The notes: generated by a model from the sequence alone, not told the origin. A stretch of 64,000 nt of DNA from Acanthopleuribacter pedis (GCF_017377855.1 NZ_JAFREP010000006.1:124001-188000), one strand, 5' to 3'; counted from the stretch's first letter, positions 42,961 through 51,838 are shown. Translations and numbers: made by a program.

Positions 42961-43177
42961 TAGCCCGAATTTCTCACCAGTTTTCGTCGCGAGCGTGTCA
43001 AAAAGTTTGGTAGCACAAGGCTTGCGACCGAAACCGGACACAGGGGTCCGACCATTCGGCGTAGCAGCGCTACGTCGAAGGCCGGTTCTCACCGTTGCCA
43101 TGCAACGGTGGGAGCAAACGCGGTGATAGCAAGGTTTTTGGCTCGCGAAGCAGGATACAGGTGAGAAATGCGGGCTA
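42961..43177. repeat. Inverted-repeat-bounded element between ECF sigma and kinase genes
   Basis: The left end at 42961-42978 (TAGCCCGAATTTCTCACC) and the right end at 43160-43177 (GGTGAGAAATGCGGGCTA) are inverted copies with one mismatch. The 181-base interior has further hairpins: GTAGC-AGC-GCTAC and ACCGTTG-CCATG-CAACGGT. The ends match the arms of the palindromes at 1538 and 63882. The right end overlaps the stop codon of the ECF gene. It looks like a MITE or composite palindromic repeat with no coding capacity. Confidence 0.7.
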
Positions 43178-43804
43178 CGCGCTTTGTTTTTCCTCGGCGT
43201 TGGGATCGCCGGGGCTCAAGCGGGGTTCCAGGTATTGGCGGGCCAGTTGCCAGTCGCGCAGCACGCAGGCGCGGGAGACGTCGAGGATTTTGGCGATTTC
43301 CTTCACCGTGAACCCGGCGAAAAACCGCATCTCCAAAACCTTGGCGGCGCGCTGGTGCCGTTTCTGCAAAGCACGCAAGCCCTCGTCAATACTCAGCAAG
43401 GTTTCGGGCTGAACTGTTTCACCGTTGGCCAATTTAAAGAAGTTGGGATCGTCAATCGATTGCATGGGTTTGCCGTGGCCGCGTTTGGCGGCACAGCGGT
43501 AACGGGCCTCGTCCACCAAAATGCGGCGCATCAAGGCGCTGGAAAAACGGAAAAAATCGGTGCGGTCTTGAATATCGTAATGGGCCGCTTGTTGCAGGCG
43601 CAGGTAGAGTTCATTAATTAATGCGGTCGGCTGGAGCGCGGAACGGTTTTCGCCGTACAGGTGGGCGTTGGCCATGCGGCGCAGGTCGTCATAAACAAGG
43701 GGGATCAGTTGCGACAACGCCTCGGGACAACCTTGTTGCCAGTGGTTGAGCAAACGGGTGACGGGACCGGGTTGGTTGTCCGGGCTGGGGGTCGACTGCG
43801 TCAT
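43175..43804 (-). CDS. ECF sigma factor (kinase-associated type)
   Basis: The 209-aa protein has the hallmark of the TIGR02999-like ECF group: LLNHWQQGCPEALSQLIPLV then LRRMANAHLY, SALQPTALINELYLRL and FFRFSSALMRRILVDEARYR. Region 4 reads KVLEMRFFAGFTVKEIAKIL then DVSRACVLRDWQLARQYLEP. Start ATG 43804. Its stop codon lies inside the end of a repeat element. Factors of this group are common in Acidobacteriota and Planctomycetota and often neighbour Ser/Thr kinases instead of anti-sigma genes, as here. Confidence 0.93.
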   Translation of the reverse strand: MTQSTPSPDNQPGPVTRLLNHWQQGCPEALSQLIPLVYDDLRRMANAHLYGENRSALQPTALINELYLRLQQAAHYDIQDRTDFFRFSSALMRRILVDEARYRCAAKRGHGKPMQSIDDPNFFKLANGETVQPETLLSIDEGLRALQKRHQRAAKVLEMRFFAGFTVKEIAKILDVSRACVLRDWQLARQYLEPRLSPGDPNAEEKQSA

Positions 43805-44240
43805 GGGAACCTCTCTTCAAATGATGGATAAGCGGGAAAATAAGCTAGGCATAGGAGAAACCGCGTGGTTTGGTGGTGTTTTTACGACGAACCAGGACAA
43901 AGGTTTGGTCGTGAAAAATTTCAGAAAACCAGGGTTTCCGTCTGGCAATGAACCGTTGGGCCGGTGGTTTCAGGTTTTCGGGCGGCAATGGGTGAAACCA
44001 GGGGCAGGGAGGCGGGCCTTCGGTTATGGGGTTACGCGCAAAACATGATGCAATCCGGGGACGGATCTTAAGAAAAAGGATGAGGAGATTAGCCTTCATC
44101 ATGGTTACACCGGAACCTTGGGTAGCGGTTCCACGAGAAACAGATTGAAAGTTTGAACGTTTGGTTAAATTGAGATTTTAAAAACTTCGGTTTTTGAGGC
44201 TTGGTGAGTTGTTGTGAAGTTTTTTAAGGGAAAATTTCAC

Positions 44241-44269
44241 TTGAGAGATTTTGCATTTGGCAGTAGGAT
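44241..44269 (+). promoter_or_regulatory. Sigma-70-like promoter of a candidate small RNA
   Basis: TTGAGA (44241-44246), exactly 17 bases, TAGGAT (44264-44269). The start site would be near 44276. No gene starts within 700 bases. Confidence 0.4.
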
Positions 44270-44275
44270 GGTGCC

Positions 44276-44404
44276 TAACCTTTAACCCATAAAGACTAAG
44301 CAAACTCCCGTGGGATAGTGTCCTTACTTCCTTCGTTCTCGTCCTCGTTCTTTTCTTCGATGGTGTTTGGTGCCGGAGAATTCTCCCTCTTCGGCACCCT
44401 TTTT
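44276..44404 (+). ncRNA. Candidate small RNA
   Basis: It is inferred only from a promoter-like sequence followed about 100 bases later by a hairpin (GGTGCCG 44369-44375 with CGGCACC 44392-44398, inner GAGAATTCTC) and CTTTTT. The body has no ribosome site or plausible frame of its own. Confidence 0.3.
44369..44404 (+). terminator. Terminator-like hairpin with T-run
   Basis: GGTGCCG pairs with CGGCACC, followed at once by CTTTTT. It stands alone, with no coding gene ending upstream on the same strand. Confidence 0.45.
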
Positions 44405-45047
44405 AACCCTCTTTTTCTATCGAACGAATGGAGCGAAACGGACGGTACTTTTAAGAATTGGGCCGCTTCTCGGAATCGCCGCGGGATGGCAAAATATTCG
44501 GTGATTCGGCCGAGGTTCGTGATCATCAAGAACGCTTCCGCCGCTTAATGCCGAGTGATCAGGTTCGGATCGTCCTGAATCAAAGGCTTTTGCCGACCTT
44601 GCCATGGACTCAATTAGGGATGCGCCGCGTGCAGGCCTTCGCGGTGAAGGCAGCAATGAATTAAAAAAAGCATACTAAGTAACGCGCGGGTTGCGGGTTT
44701 TTGTGTTTTCGTGACCCTCTGTATCGGTCAGAAAAGGTGTCTTTCTTTCGTCACTTTGTTGTTTGACCTAAGGCGAGCCTTGTTTTTAATGCCCGACGCT
44801 TAGCCGTTCTTGCGCTTTGATAAGTTGCCGTATGTTATCAAGAGTTGGACAAAAAAGGTTCCTCGTTTACTTGAATTTTACCTGGCTTTTTCTCGAGGAT
44901 GCGGCGCGGGATCATCCTTGGTTTCCCGGTAAATTTTTGGTTGCCGCGTTCTTTGTGGTACCTGGGAAGGCGGCCCCTTCGTCGGGAACCCTCATACTGA
45001 GTGTTGGGTCACCCGAATAGGGGTTTCCCTCCGTTTGAGGTGCGCCG

Positions 45048-46316
45048 GTGGGAGAAATCCATCCCCAACCCGGCTATTTTTTCCAAGTTCCACGGGCTTC
45101 GGTTAGAATACCGCCGGACCGCCGCCACGGAGTTGTTGTTTTGACCGCTGCTTTATCACCGCCCAACCCCGCCGACCACCCGCCCGGCGATCCGCCCTTT
45201 TTGCAAATCAAGGACGGGGATCGCCTGATTTCCTTGGTGGGCCTCACGGATCACGACACCGCCGACTTAGAAGCCGTGGACCAAAAGATCGCCGCGCTCA
45301 ATCCCGATACCGTGTGTGTCGCTTTGTGCGAAACCCGCTTCAAAATCCTTACCGACGATCTGTTTTGGCGTCGCCTCAAAGTGATCGACGTCTTGCGTCA
45401 AGGCCGCTTTTTGATGTTGCTGGGCAATGTGGCCGCCGCCTGGTTTCAACACCGGCAGGGCAAAGATGTGGCCGTGCGGCTGGGTCAGGAAATGCTGGCG
45501 CGCATGGAGGTGGCGCAGGAAATGGGCGCCAAGTTGGTTTTTGGGGAGCGCGATCTCCAGGTGACCCTGAAACGGAGCTGGCGGGAACTGTCACCCAACC
45601 GCCGTGCCAAAACCCTGTTGCAACTGTTGCGTGCCCTGGTTTGGCGCCGCAAGCCAGACAGCCTACCCGCCGAATCGATGCACGGCGCCCTGCGTGCCCA
45701 TTTGCCCGAGGTCGCCCAACCCTTTTTTGACGAGTCGGATCAATATTTAATGGACTCGATTCGCCGCGCCGAGGGCGACCACGTGGTGGCCTTGATTCCG
45801 GCCGAACGCTTGGCCGCGGTGGCCCGCCACTTCGAAACCCCGGTTGATCGCGATGCCCTTGCCGGTATGCCGCAACCCCCGTGGTGGGTACGGGTGTTCC
45901 CTTGGATGGTGAGCGCGCTCCTCATCGGCTTGTTGGTCTATGGGTTCTTTGGCCGCGGTGACCTATCCTTTCGTGAAATTCTGTTGACCTGGGCCATTCC
46001 CAATTGGCTATGCACGGGGTTGTTCATGCTCCCGGCGCGTCCCACCTTGGCCGCGTTTACGGCGGGTTTGCTGGTGACGCCTTTTACCGTTTTAAGTCCG
46101 CTCCTGCGTACCGCGGTGGTGGTGGGTTTGGTCGAAGGTTGGCGTCGGCGGCCGCGGGTGACCGATTGTGAACGCATCCCGATCGACCTCAGCAGCGTGC
46201 GCGGTATCTATGCCAATCCCTTGACCCGCACCCTGCTCGTGGTGGTGATGAGTCACCTTGGCTCCAATCTCGGGAACTACGTCGGTGCCTTTTTGTTGTT
46301 CCGTCTCTTGACCTAA
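45048..46316 (+). CDS. TraB/PrgY-family membrane protein
   Basis: The protein is about 422 aa. The N-terminal catalytic-like domain reads LISLVGLTDHDTADLEAVDQ, then DTVCVALCETRFKIL, and EMLARMEVAQEMGAKLVFGE with DRDLQ-like spacing, the TraB/ChaN-like fold. In bacteria and archaea the C-terminal part has membrane helices, seen here from about 280 on (FPWMVSALLIGLLVYGFFG, LTWAIPNWLCTGLFMLPA and GAFLLFRLL). The family includes pheromone-shutdown proteins; no biochemical role is settled. Start GTG 45048 follows GAGGTG; TTG 45141 behind ACGGAG is an alternative giving a shorter, more typical N-terminus. Confidence 0.82.
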   Translation: MGEIHPQPGYFFQVPRASVRIPPDRRHGVVVLTAALSPPNPADHPPGDPPFLQIKDGDRLISLVGLTDHDTADLEAVDQKIAALNPDTVCVALCETRFKILTDDLFWRRLKVIDVLRQGRFLMLLGNVAAAWFQHRQGKDVAVRLGQEMLARMEVAQEMGAKLVFGERDLQVTLKRSWRELSPNRRAKTLLQLLRALVWRRKPDSLPAESMHGALRAHLPEVAQPFFDESDQYLMDSIRRAEGDHVVALIPAERLAAVARHFETPVDRDALAGMPQPPWWVRVFPWMVSALLIGLLVYGFFGRGDLSFREILLTWAIPNWLCTGLFMLPARPTLAAFTAGLLVTPFTVLSPLLRTAVVVGLVEGWRRRPRVTDCERIPIDLSSVRGIYANPLTRTLLVVVMSHLGSNLGNYVGAFLLFRLLT

Positions 46317-46652
46317 CGCACCGATTGGGAAGGGTGATCGCGACCCCGTATGCCGCGGAAGTCGGATGATTTGCCAAATAATGTGAATTTTCCCATCGCC
46401 GGCGAATCTTGCTTCGGTTATGAATTCTCTCGCTCCAAGTCGCGGCCTCAGGTTAGAATCGAAAAACCCGTTGCACGCATCTGTTGTCTTTGCCCAACGC
46501 GGGCTGTGCCCGGCGCTTCCCATGAGGCGGTCGGCGAGTCGCGGCGTCCGTTGGGCTTTGGTTCGGGATGATGGGTTTCGGGTTGGCGCTTGGGGACGTC
46601 ACGCGGAAGGTGGGCGAATGAGGATGGCCACTCGGAGACGGCGAGGCGGGTT
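46317..46652. other. Short gap before the GGDEF-EAL gene
   Basis: About 340 bases; no gene, hairpin or clear promoter recognised. Confidence 0.4.
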
Positions 46653-49244
46653 ATGAGATCGCGCAAGGACTTGTTCCTAGGATTTTTTTTGGTGTTGGTG
46701 CCGGCGTTGCTGGTCACGCTTTGGCATGCCCGCGTTGCCTATCAGAACGGCCGCCACATCGAGCAATTAAACGATCCGCGTTTTCAGGTGTTGGAACAGA
46801 CCTACCAAATGGAGCAGCGCCTGCGCGCGTTGCACGATCATTTTGTGAACCCCGAGCCGGTTGACGACCAGCGTTTAATGGATGCCCGTGCCCGGATTCT
46901 CGCCGTGGAGGAAGCTTTTGCGCGCCTCGAGTTGGCGGCGCGGGATCGCGATGTGTTTCAGATTCACAAAGAAGCCTCCACCTTTGCCCGCCACGGGATG
47001 GAATGGCTGTCGGATCGTCGTACGACCGAAATCGACCCCGCCGACCCGCGCCGGGCCGAACTGGACGCCCTTGCCGATGGTTTGATTGATCGGGTTTCGG
47101 CGTTTCGCACGCGGCGCGCCGCGGCATTTTCAGAGCGCATGGCCTGGATCAGCGCCGAGACGGAATCGGCACGGTTCCATTCCATTTTGTCGGTATTGGC
47201 GGTGTTGTTGTTTGGGGGTTTTGCCGCCTATCGCTACGGTGAACAGTTCAACCGCAAGAGTTTGGCCCTGACCCATGCCCACATGGCCCTCGAAAACCGT
47301 TTTCAAGAGATTTGCCAGGTGAATAAACGGTTGGAAGAGGAGGTGGGGGAGCGGGGTCATGTGGAAGAGAAGTTGCGCCAGAGTTTGATGATTGAAGAGG
47401 CGGTGGCGCGTATTTCCAACCTGTTTTCCACCATTCACTATCCCGACTTGCGCCAAGCGGTGCGGCTTCTGGGCGAGGTGACCGGGACCCATCTCGCCTT
47501 TGTCGGTATTTTTAACCAGCAGGACAAAAGCGTTAGCAAAATCCTGGAGTGGACTTGTCCCGACGTCGCGGTGACCGTTCCCGATCCCGTTGAGTTAGAC
47601 CTGACCCGGTTCCCCCGCTTACACGAACGCATCGTGCGGCGCCGGAAAATCGTGGTTGACAATTGCACCGACCTGGAAAAGGGCATGGAGCCGGCGGCGG
47701 CCTTTATGGAAGCGCTGGGTCTCCGTGCCTTGCTGCTGATGCCGGTTGCGGCCAAGGAGCGCGGTAGTTGGGGTTACATCGGGATTGCCGATTTAACCGG
47801 CTGTCGGTATTGGGGTGAAGACGACAAACGCATCGTGCGCACGGTCGGCGCCATGCTGGCCAATTTCCTGGGACGCAGCCATGCGGAAAAACAGTTGAAA
47901 CACGATGCGGCCCACGACGGCCTGACCGGGCTGCCCAATCGCGGCTTATTGATGGATCGTTTGGCCCACGCGGTCGAGCGCATCAAACGCCATCCGGAAG
48001 AACGTTTTGCCCTGTTGGCGCTCGACCTCGACCGCTTCAAACCGGTCAACGATTCTCTGGGCCACCTGCTCGGGGACAAATTGTTGGTGGCTGTCAGCGA
48101 ACGTTTGCAAAATTGCGTGCGGCGGATCGATACCTTTGCGCGCGTGGGAGGCGATGAGTTTCTGGTGCTGTTGGAGGATTTGGAAGGGGACCGTGAGGCC
48201 GAGGATTTTGCTCAGGCGATGCTCGACGCCTTGGCGGTGCCCTTCGAATTAGACGGCCACGAGGTGTACATATCGGCCTGTTTCGGGATCGCGGTGTGGC
48301 GCTCGGATTACCCCAGCGCGGAGGAACTGATCCGCGACGCCGATGTGGCCATGTACCGCGCCAAATCGATGGGAAAAGGCCGCGTGGTCTTTTTCGAGAA
48401 GTCCATGCAAACCCACACACCCGGGACCTTGGCCCTGGAAACGGATCTGCGGCGTGCGCTGGAACGGGGCGAATTCCACATGTTCTACCAGCCGATTGTC
48501 AGCTTGGAAACGGGTGAGATCGCGGCCTTTGAATCGCTGTTGCGCTGGGACCACGGTCGTCACGGCATGATTCCCCCGGATCGCTTCATTAGCATGGCCG
48601 AGGACATGGGCACCATCGTCGAGGTCGGTCAGTGGGCCTTGGAACAGGCCTGCACCCAGCTTTCGGCTTGGCATCAAATGGGTTTTGACCAACTGAGCGT
48701 CTCGGTCAATGTCTCAGCGCAGCAGTTTTACCATCAGGATCTCAACGGCGTAATCCGCGGGGTGCTGGCACGTACCGGGTTACCGCCCGAACTGCTGAAA
48801 CTGGAACTTACCGAAAGCATTTTGATGGAGAACGTGGCGGCCAATGTGGCCATGCTCCAGTCGCTCCGAGATATCGGCGTCCAAATCATGATCGATGATT
48901 TTGGGACCGGCTACTCTTCGCTGAGTTACCTGCACCGTTTCCCGCTGAACTCGTTGAAAATAGATCGCTCGTTTGTCAAAGACATCCCCGAGAATCAGGA
49001 AAACGCGGCCATTACGGCGGCGATCCTGGCCATGGCGGATCAGTTGGGATTGAGTGTGGTCGCGGAGGGCATCGAAAATGAGGCCCAGCTTCTGTATTTA
49101 TGGGACAAACACTGCCATTTGGTGCAGGGCTACTTATTCAACCAACCGCTGACCCGGGATCAAGCAACCGCGGCACTGTACAAACGGGAAACGGTGGCCT
49201 TGTTTAGCAAACTCACGCAAGCGGTGGGGCCCAGCCTTTCCTAA
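46653..49244 (+). CDS. GGDEF-EAL protein with two membrane helices and GAF-like sensor
   Basis: The 863-aa protein starts at ATG 46653 behind GAGGCGGG. A first helix lies at about 7-25 (LFLGFFLVLVPALLVTL), a periplasmic helical region to about 170, and a second helix follows (ILSVLAVLLFGGFAAYRYG). Next come a coiled coil, a GAF-like domain (about 245-400), a GGDEF domain with intact GGDEF and an upstream inhibitory-site RRID five residues before it, and an EAL domain with ESLLRW, NVSAQQF, DDFGTGYSSL, KIDRSFV and VVAEGIE. The EAL motif reads ESL, a tolerated variant. Both activities could be present: cyclic-di-GMP synthesis with feedback control, and hydrolysis. Confidence 0.95.
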   Translation: MRSRKDLFLGFFLVLVPALLVTLWHARVAYQNGRHIEQLNDPRFQVLEQTYQMEQRLRALHDHFVNPEPVDDQRLMDARARILAVEEAFARLELAARDRDVFQIHKEASTFARHGMEWLSDRRTTEIDPADPRRAELDALADGLIDRVSAFRTRRAAAFSERMAWISAETESARFHSILSVLAVLLFGGFAAYRYGEQFNRKSLALTHAHMALENRFQEICQVNKRLEEEVGERGHVEEKLRQSLMIEEAVARISNLFSTIHYPDLRQAVRLLGEVTGTHLAFVGIFNQQDKSVSKILEWTCPDVAVTVPDPVELDLTRFPRLHERIVRRRKIVVDNCTDLEKGMEPAAAFMEALGLRALLLMPVAAKERGSWGYIGIADLTGCRYWGEDDKRIVRTVGAMLANFLGRSHAEKQLKHDAAHDGLTGLPNRGLLMDRLAHAVERIKRHPEERFALLALDLDRFKPVNDSLGHLLGDKLLVAVSERLQNCVRRIDTFARVGGDEFLVLLEDLEGDREAEDFAQAMLDALAVPFELDGHEVYISACFGIAVWRSDYPSAEELIRDADVAMYRAKSMGKGRVVFFEKSMQTHTPGTLALETDLRRALERGEFHMFYQPIVSLETGEIAAFESLLRWDHGRHGMIPPDRFISMAEDMGTIVEVGQWALEQACTQLSAWHQMGFDQLSVSVNVSAQQFYHQDLNGVIRGVLARTGLPPELLKLELTESILMENVAANVAMLQSLRDIGVQIMIDDFGTGYSSLSYLHRFPLNSLKIDRSFVKDIPENQENAAITAAILAMADQLGLSVVAEGIENEAQLLYLWDKHCHLVQGYLFNQPLTRDQATAALYKRETVALFSKLTQAVGPSLS

Positions 49245-49268
49245 ACTTGCTCTTGAAAGCAATGCCGG

Positions 49269-49967
49269 CTAACGCAACAGGTCGGCAAGCAATTGACAAA
49301 ATGGCGCACGTTGTTTGAACAGGAAGAAGTGGCCGCCTTCGATGCGATGCACCACCAGGGGTTTGGTGGTTTCGTGTTGCCAGTGCTGAATTTCATCGTC
49401 GGTCATGGCTTCCTCGGTGCCGGTGATGGAAATGATCGGCAGGTTGACCGGATAGGGGCCGCGGTTGGTGGGAAACAATTCAATCGCTTTAAAATCAGCG
49501 CGCAGGATGGGTTCAAACAAATCACGCAGTTCGGGATTGGCGAGGAAGGCCGGTGGTAAGCCGCCCAGCGCCTCGACCTTGGCAAAAAAAGCGTCCTTGG
49601 ACAGGCCGTGGATGTGTTCCTCGCGATGCCAGTGTTCAGGGGCCTTGCGCCCGGTAACAATTAACTTGCGCGGCGCGGGTAAGCCCAGCGCGAGGATGCG
49701 GTGCATGAGCAGAAAGGCAACTTGGGCGCCCATGCTGTGGCCGAACAAGGCATAGGGCGGTTTGAGGTAGGCTTGAACCTGGGCGAGGGCGTCGTCGGTG
49801 ACGGCGGCGAGGTCGTCGAGGGGTCGTTCTTTAAAACGGCTGCCGTGACCGGGGTAATCAAAGGCGTGAACGTGAATATCGCCGGGGAGCTGGTCAATGA
49901 TTTCGCGGTAGGAAAAGCGATTGCCGCCTGCAAAAGGAAAAGCCAAAAGGGTCATGGGTTGGTTCAT
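49269..49967 (-). CDS. Type II thioesterase (GrsT-like alpha/beta hydrolase)
   Basis: The 232-aa length is standard for the family. MTLLAFPFAGGNRFSYREII is the typical start, YALFGHSMGAQVAFLL has the nucleophile Ser in GHSMG, and GGHFFLF near the C-terminus has the catalytic His. Type II thioesterases remove wrong acyl groups from carrier proteins in polyketide or non-ribosomal peptide assembly lines. No such synthase is visible in the window, so the partner is remote, or the enzyme serves fatty-acid release. The gene is convergent with the GGDEF-EAL gene (24-base gap). Start ATG 49967; the fifth codon is an alternative. Confidence 0.88.
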   Translation of the reverse strand: MNQPMTLLAFPFAGGNRFSYREIIDQLPGDIHVHAFDYPGHGSRFKERPLDDLAAVTDDALAQVQAYLKPPYALFGHSMGAQVAFLLMHRILALGLPAPRKLIVTGRKAPEHWHREEHIHGLSKDAFFAKVEALGGLPPAFLANPELRDLFEPILRADFKAIELFPTNRGPYPVNLPIISITGTEEAMTDDEIQHWQHETTKPLVVHRIEGGHFFLFKQRAPFCQLLADLLR

Positions 49968-50221
49968 AGCGAGGATTCACTCCCAGGTTGGTGGTTTTGG
50001 TGGAGCCCGCCGTGCCGCGGCCCGTCGTCGAAGCGCAAATTTTAACCTGATCCCCGGACCCGGTGCGACCCTTTCCGCTGAAAAGATCGTTGGTGCCGCG
50101 GTTGGTGTCAATGGGTGTGGTTTGGGGTTGGGTAGATTTTCGGTTTGGCGGTGCCGCGCCAAGGGTTGTGCCACCAACATGTAATCACACCGCAACACCC
50201 TCTTTGGACCATTGTCGACCC

Positions 50222-50455
50222 GGCGTGCCACTTCAGCACACGCCGAGGCGTGTGCGTGCACCGGAGCGGGCCGCACCACCCCATCCACGGACCATGCTTT
50301 GAATGAATGCGAGGCTTCGCCTCGCCACCCTGGACGCCCTCTGAAGGAGGGCAATAGGTCAGCCCCGGGTACGACCATTGAAAATGGTCGCACCCTGGGT
50401 CTCGGGGGTTTACGGACAGGAAAACGCTGAAGGCGTTGACACCAGAGGCGCCTGG
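50222..50455. repeat. Hypervariable multi-hairpin repeat, copy B
   Basis: It corresponds to copy A at 33.1 kb. Hairpins in order: GCACACGC-CGAG-GCGTGTGC (50236-50255), GCGAGGC-TTC-GCCTCGC (50309-50325), GCCCTC-TGAA-GGAGGGC (50336-50352), GACCATT-GAA-AATGGTC inside CCCCGGGT/ACCCTGGG, and AACGCTGAAGGCGTT. Constant linkers match copy A almost base for base, while stems 1-3 have unrelated sequences that still pair perfectly. Confidence 0.8.
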
Positions 50456-50526
50456 GGTTCATGCCCCGCGGCGGTTCATGGAGGCAGGATCGGTTTTTCG
50501 GTGGTTTTGGTTTGTTGGGTTCGGTT

Positions 50527-50764
50527 GGTTTTGGATGGTGTTGATCCATTGGGTTCGGTTGGTTTTGGATGGTGTTGATCCATTGGGTTCGGTTGGTTTT
50601 GGATGGTGTTGATCCATTGGGTTCGGTTGGTTTTGGATGGTGTTGATCCATTGGGTTCGGTTGGTTTTGGATGGTGTTGATCCATTGGGTTCGGTTGGTT
50701 TTGGATGGTGTTGCTCCATTGGGTTCGGTTGGGTGTAGATGGTGTTGATCCATTGGGTTCGGTT
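50527..50764. repeat. 34-bp tandem repeat array, seven units
   Basis: Units start at 50527, 50561, 50595, 50629, 50663, 50697 and 50731. The unit begins GGTTTTGGATGGTGTTGATC and ends CATTGGGTTCGGTT. The first five units are identical, the sixth has one change (GCTCC for GATCC) and the seventh starts GGGTGTAGAT. Partial copies flank the array. The perfect identity suggests recent expansion by slippage. Because 34 is not a multiple of three, frames through it have a 34-residue period. Confidence 0.9.
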
Positions 50765-51195
50765 GGTTTTTGTTTGGCCGGCGCCTTCAGCGGCCTGCAC
50801 GACGGGAACCCCTGGGGACCCAGAGCAAACGGTTGTGCCACAACCCTTTGCCCTGGGCTGAAATCCAAAACACCTTCAGTGTTGCCGGTCGTGGTTCGCC
50901 GCCGGCTCACAGTTTTAACTGAGTGGTGGTCCCCAAATGGCGGTGTGCGTTCCCCGCTAGGGAACGCCGGTTCAGAGCCCTAGTTCGATAAGAAAATGGG
51001 TTTATGCTCGCTTCCGAAAGGCGTGACGTCAGAACCCTTCCTGAAATTGAGGCTTATTCGTGACAAAACTCGCCTTTTATTAGATGCTTCATTGGAATAA
51101 TTTACTGGATCACCTATATTGAATGACAGGCTCTAAGAGTCTGATCGGTTGAAAACCGTTATCGTTTCATCGATCATCTTACGTTGGAGAGCAAT

Positions 51196-51741
51196 ATGTC
51201 ACGACAGGAAATCGATTTTTCCGACGCCGCCCGTGAGGGCATTGATCTCTGTAAGCGTGGTCATTGGGATGAAGGATTGGTTTGTTTGAACCAGGCAATG
51301 CTGGGTGATCGCTCCGCCTTGCCGTCCAGTGCGTTTTCCTATCTCGGTTATGCAATGGCTTTGCGTGAAAACAAACTATGGGAAGGCCTGAACATGGCGC
51401 AATTGGGCGTGGAAAACGCCTTCTACGACGCCGATAATTTCTTTAACTTAGCGCGAATTTACCTACTTCGCGACAACCGCCGCGGTGCCCACCAGGCGAT
51501 TGTCGAAGGTTTAAAGGTGAGTCCCGACCACCGGGGTTTGCTCGCGCTACAAGGAAAAATTGGGGTTCGCGCACGTCCTGTCATTCCATTCTTGAATCGG
51601 GACCACCTTTTTAATATCTATCTGGGGAAAGTCCGTCATTCCCTGAAAAATGCTCGCTCTCAGCAAAAGAAACAGAAAAGTTCGAAAGCTGGTAAAAAAG
51701 TGAGCAAAAAACAGGACGTTCCTAATCTCTTTGATTTGTAG
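51196..51741 (+). CDS. TPR-like small protein with basic tail
   Basis: The 181-aa protein starts at ATG 51196 behind GGAGAG; an in-frame TTG at 51184 overlaps that site. The sequence is helical with TPR-like repeats: GIDLCKRGHWDEGLVCLNQA, SSAFSYLGYAMALRENKLWE and NLARIYLLRDNRRGAHQAIV. It ends in a strongly basic, low-complexity tail (about 150-175, Lys/Ser-rich). It is probably cytosolic and may bind nucleic acid or a protein partner. It has its own terminator. Similar single TPR-tail proteins sit near signalling genes in Acidobacteriota; function unknown. Confidence 0.75.
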   Translation: MSRQEIDFSDAAREGIDLCKRGHWDEGLVCLNQAMLGDRSALPSSAFSYLGYAMALRENKLWEGLNMAQLGVENAFYDADNFFNLARIYLLRDNRRGAHQAIVEGLKVSPDHRGLLALQGKIGVRARPVIPFLNRDHLFNIYLGKVRHSLKNARSQQKKQKSSKAGKKVSKKQDVPNLFDL

Positions 51742-51762
51742 AACATCTCCTGCCTGCCACCA

Positions 51763-51795
51763 AACAAAGGTTGAGTCACCGACTCAACCTTTGTT
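51763..51795. terminator. Strong terminator between convergent genes
   Basis: A perfect 15-base stem (AACAAAGGTTGAGTC with GACTCAACCTTTGTT) around loop ACC, followed by ACTTT. It separates the TPR-like gene (plus) from the AlaX-like gene (minus) and probably works in both directions. Confidence 0.85.
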
Positions 51796-51838
51796 ACTTT
51801 ATGGATCGTGTTTAAGAATTTAACCTAAGCAGCGCGGT

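Larger units (their letters stand above)
43805..45047. other. Long gene-free stretch with a candidate small RNA
   Basis: About 1.2 kb with no convincing gene. It contains a sigma-70-like promoter (44241-44269) and a terminator-like hairpin (44369-44404), which together frame a possible transcript of about 130 bases. A small UUCG-type hairpin (AAAAAC-TTCG-GTTTTT, 44180-44195) precedes it. Short open frames at 43845, 44318, 44458 and 44817 have no recognisable features. Confidence 0.5.
49968..51195. other. Repeat-rich gene-free stretch
   Basis: About 1.2 kb without a gene. It contains copy B of the multi-hairpin array (about 50222-50455), a 34-bp tandem repeat array (50527-50764) and more hairpins after it (AACACCTTCAGTGTT near 50867; GCGTTCCC-CGCTA-GGGAACGC near 50947). 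A TGACGTCA site lies at 51024. Minus-strand open frames full of Asn, Gln and Pro are by-products of the tandem repeats. Confidence 0.7.

Noticed and set aside
44817..45020. 67-residue plus-strand frame before the TraB-like gene
   Set aside because: No ribosome site or recognisable feature; composition looks like chance.
49977..50753. Asn/Gln/Pro-repeat protein on the minus strand
   Set aside because: It is generated by reading the 34-bp tandem repeat and hairpin array in frame. The 34-residue period equals three nucleotide units, and there is no start signal or neighbouring gene logic.
50527..50764. CRISPR array
   Set aside because: The repeats are head to tail with no spacers between units, and no cas gene is present.
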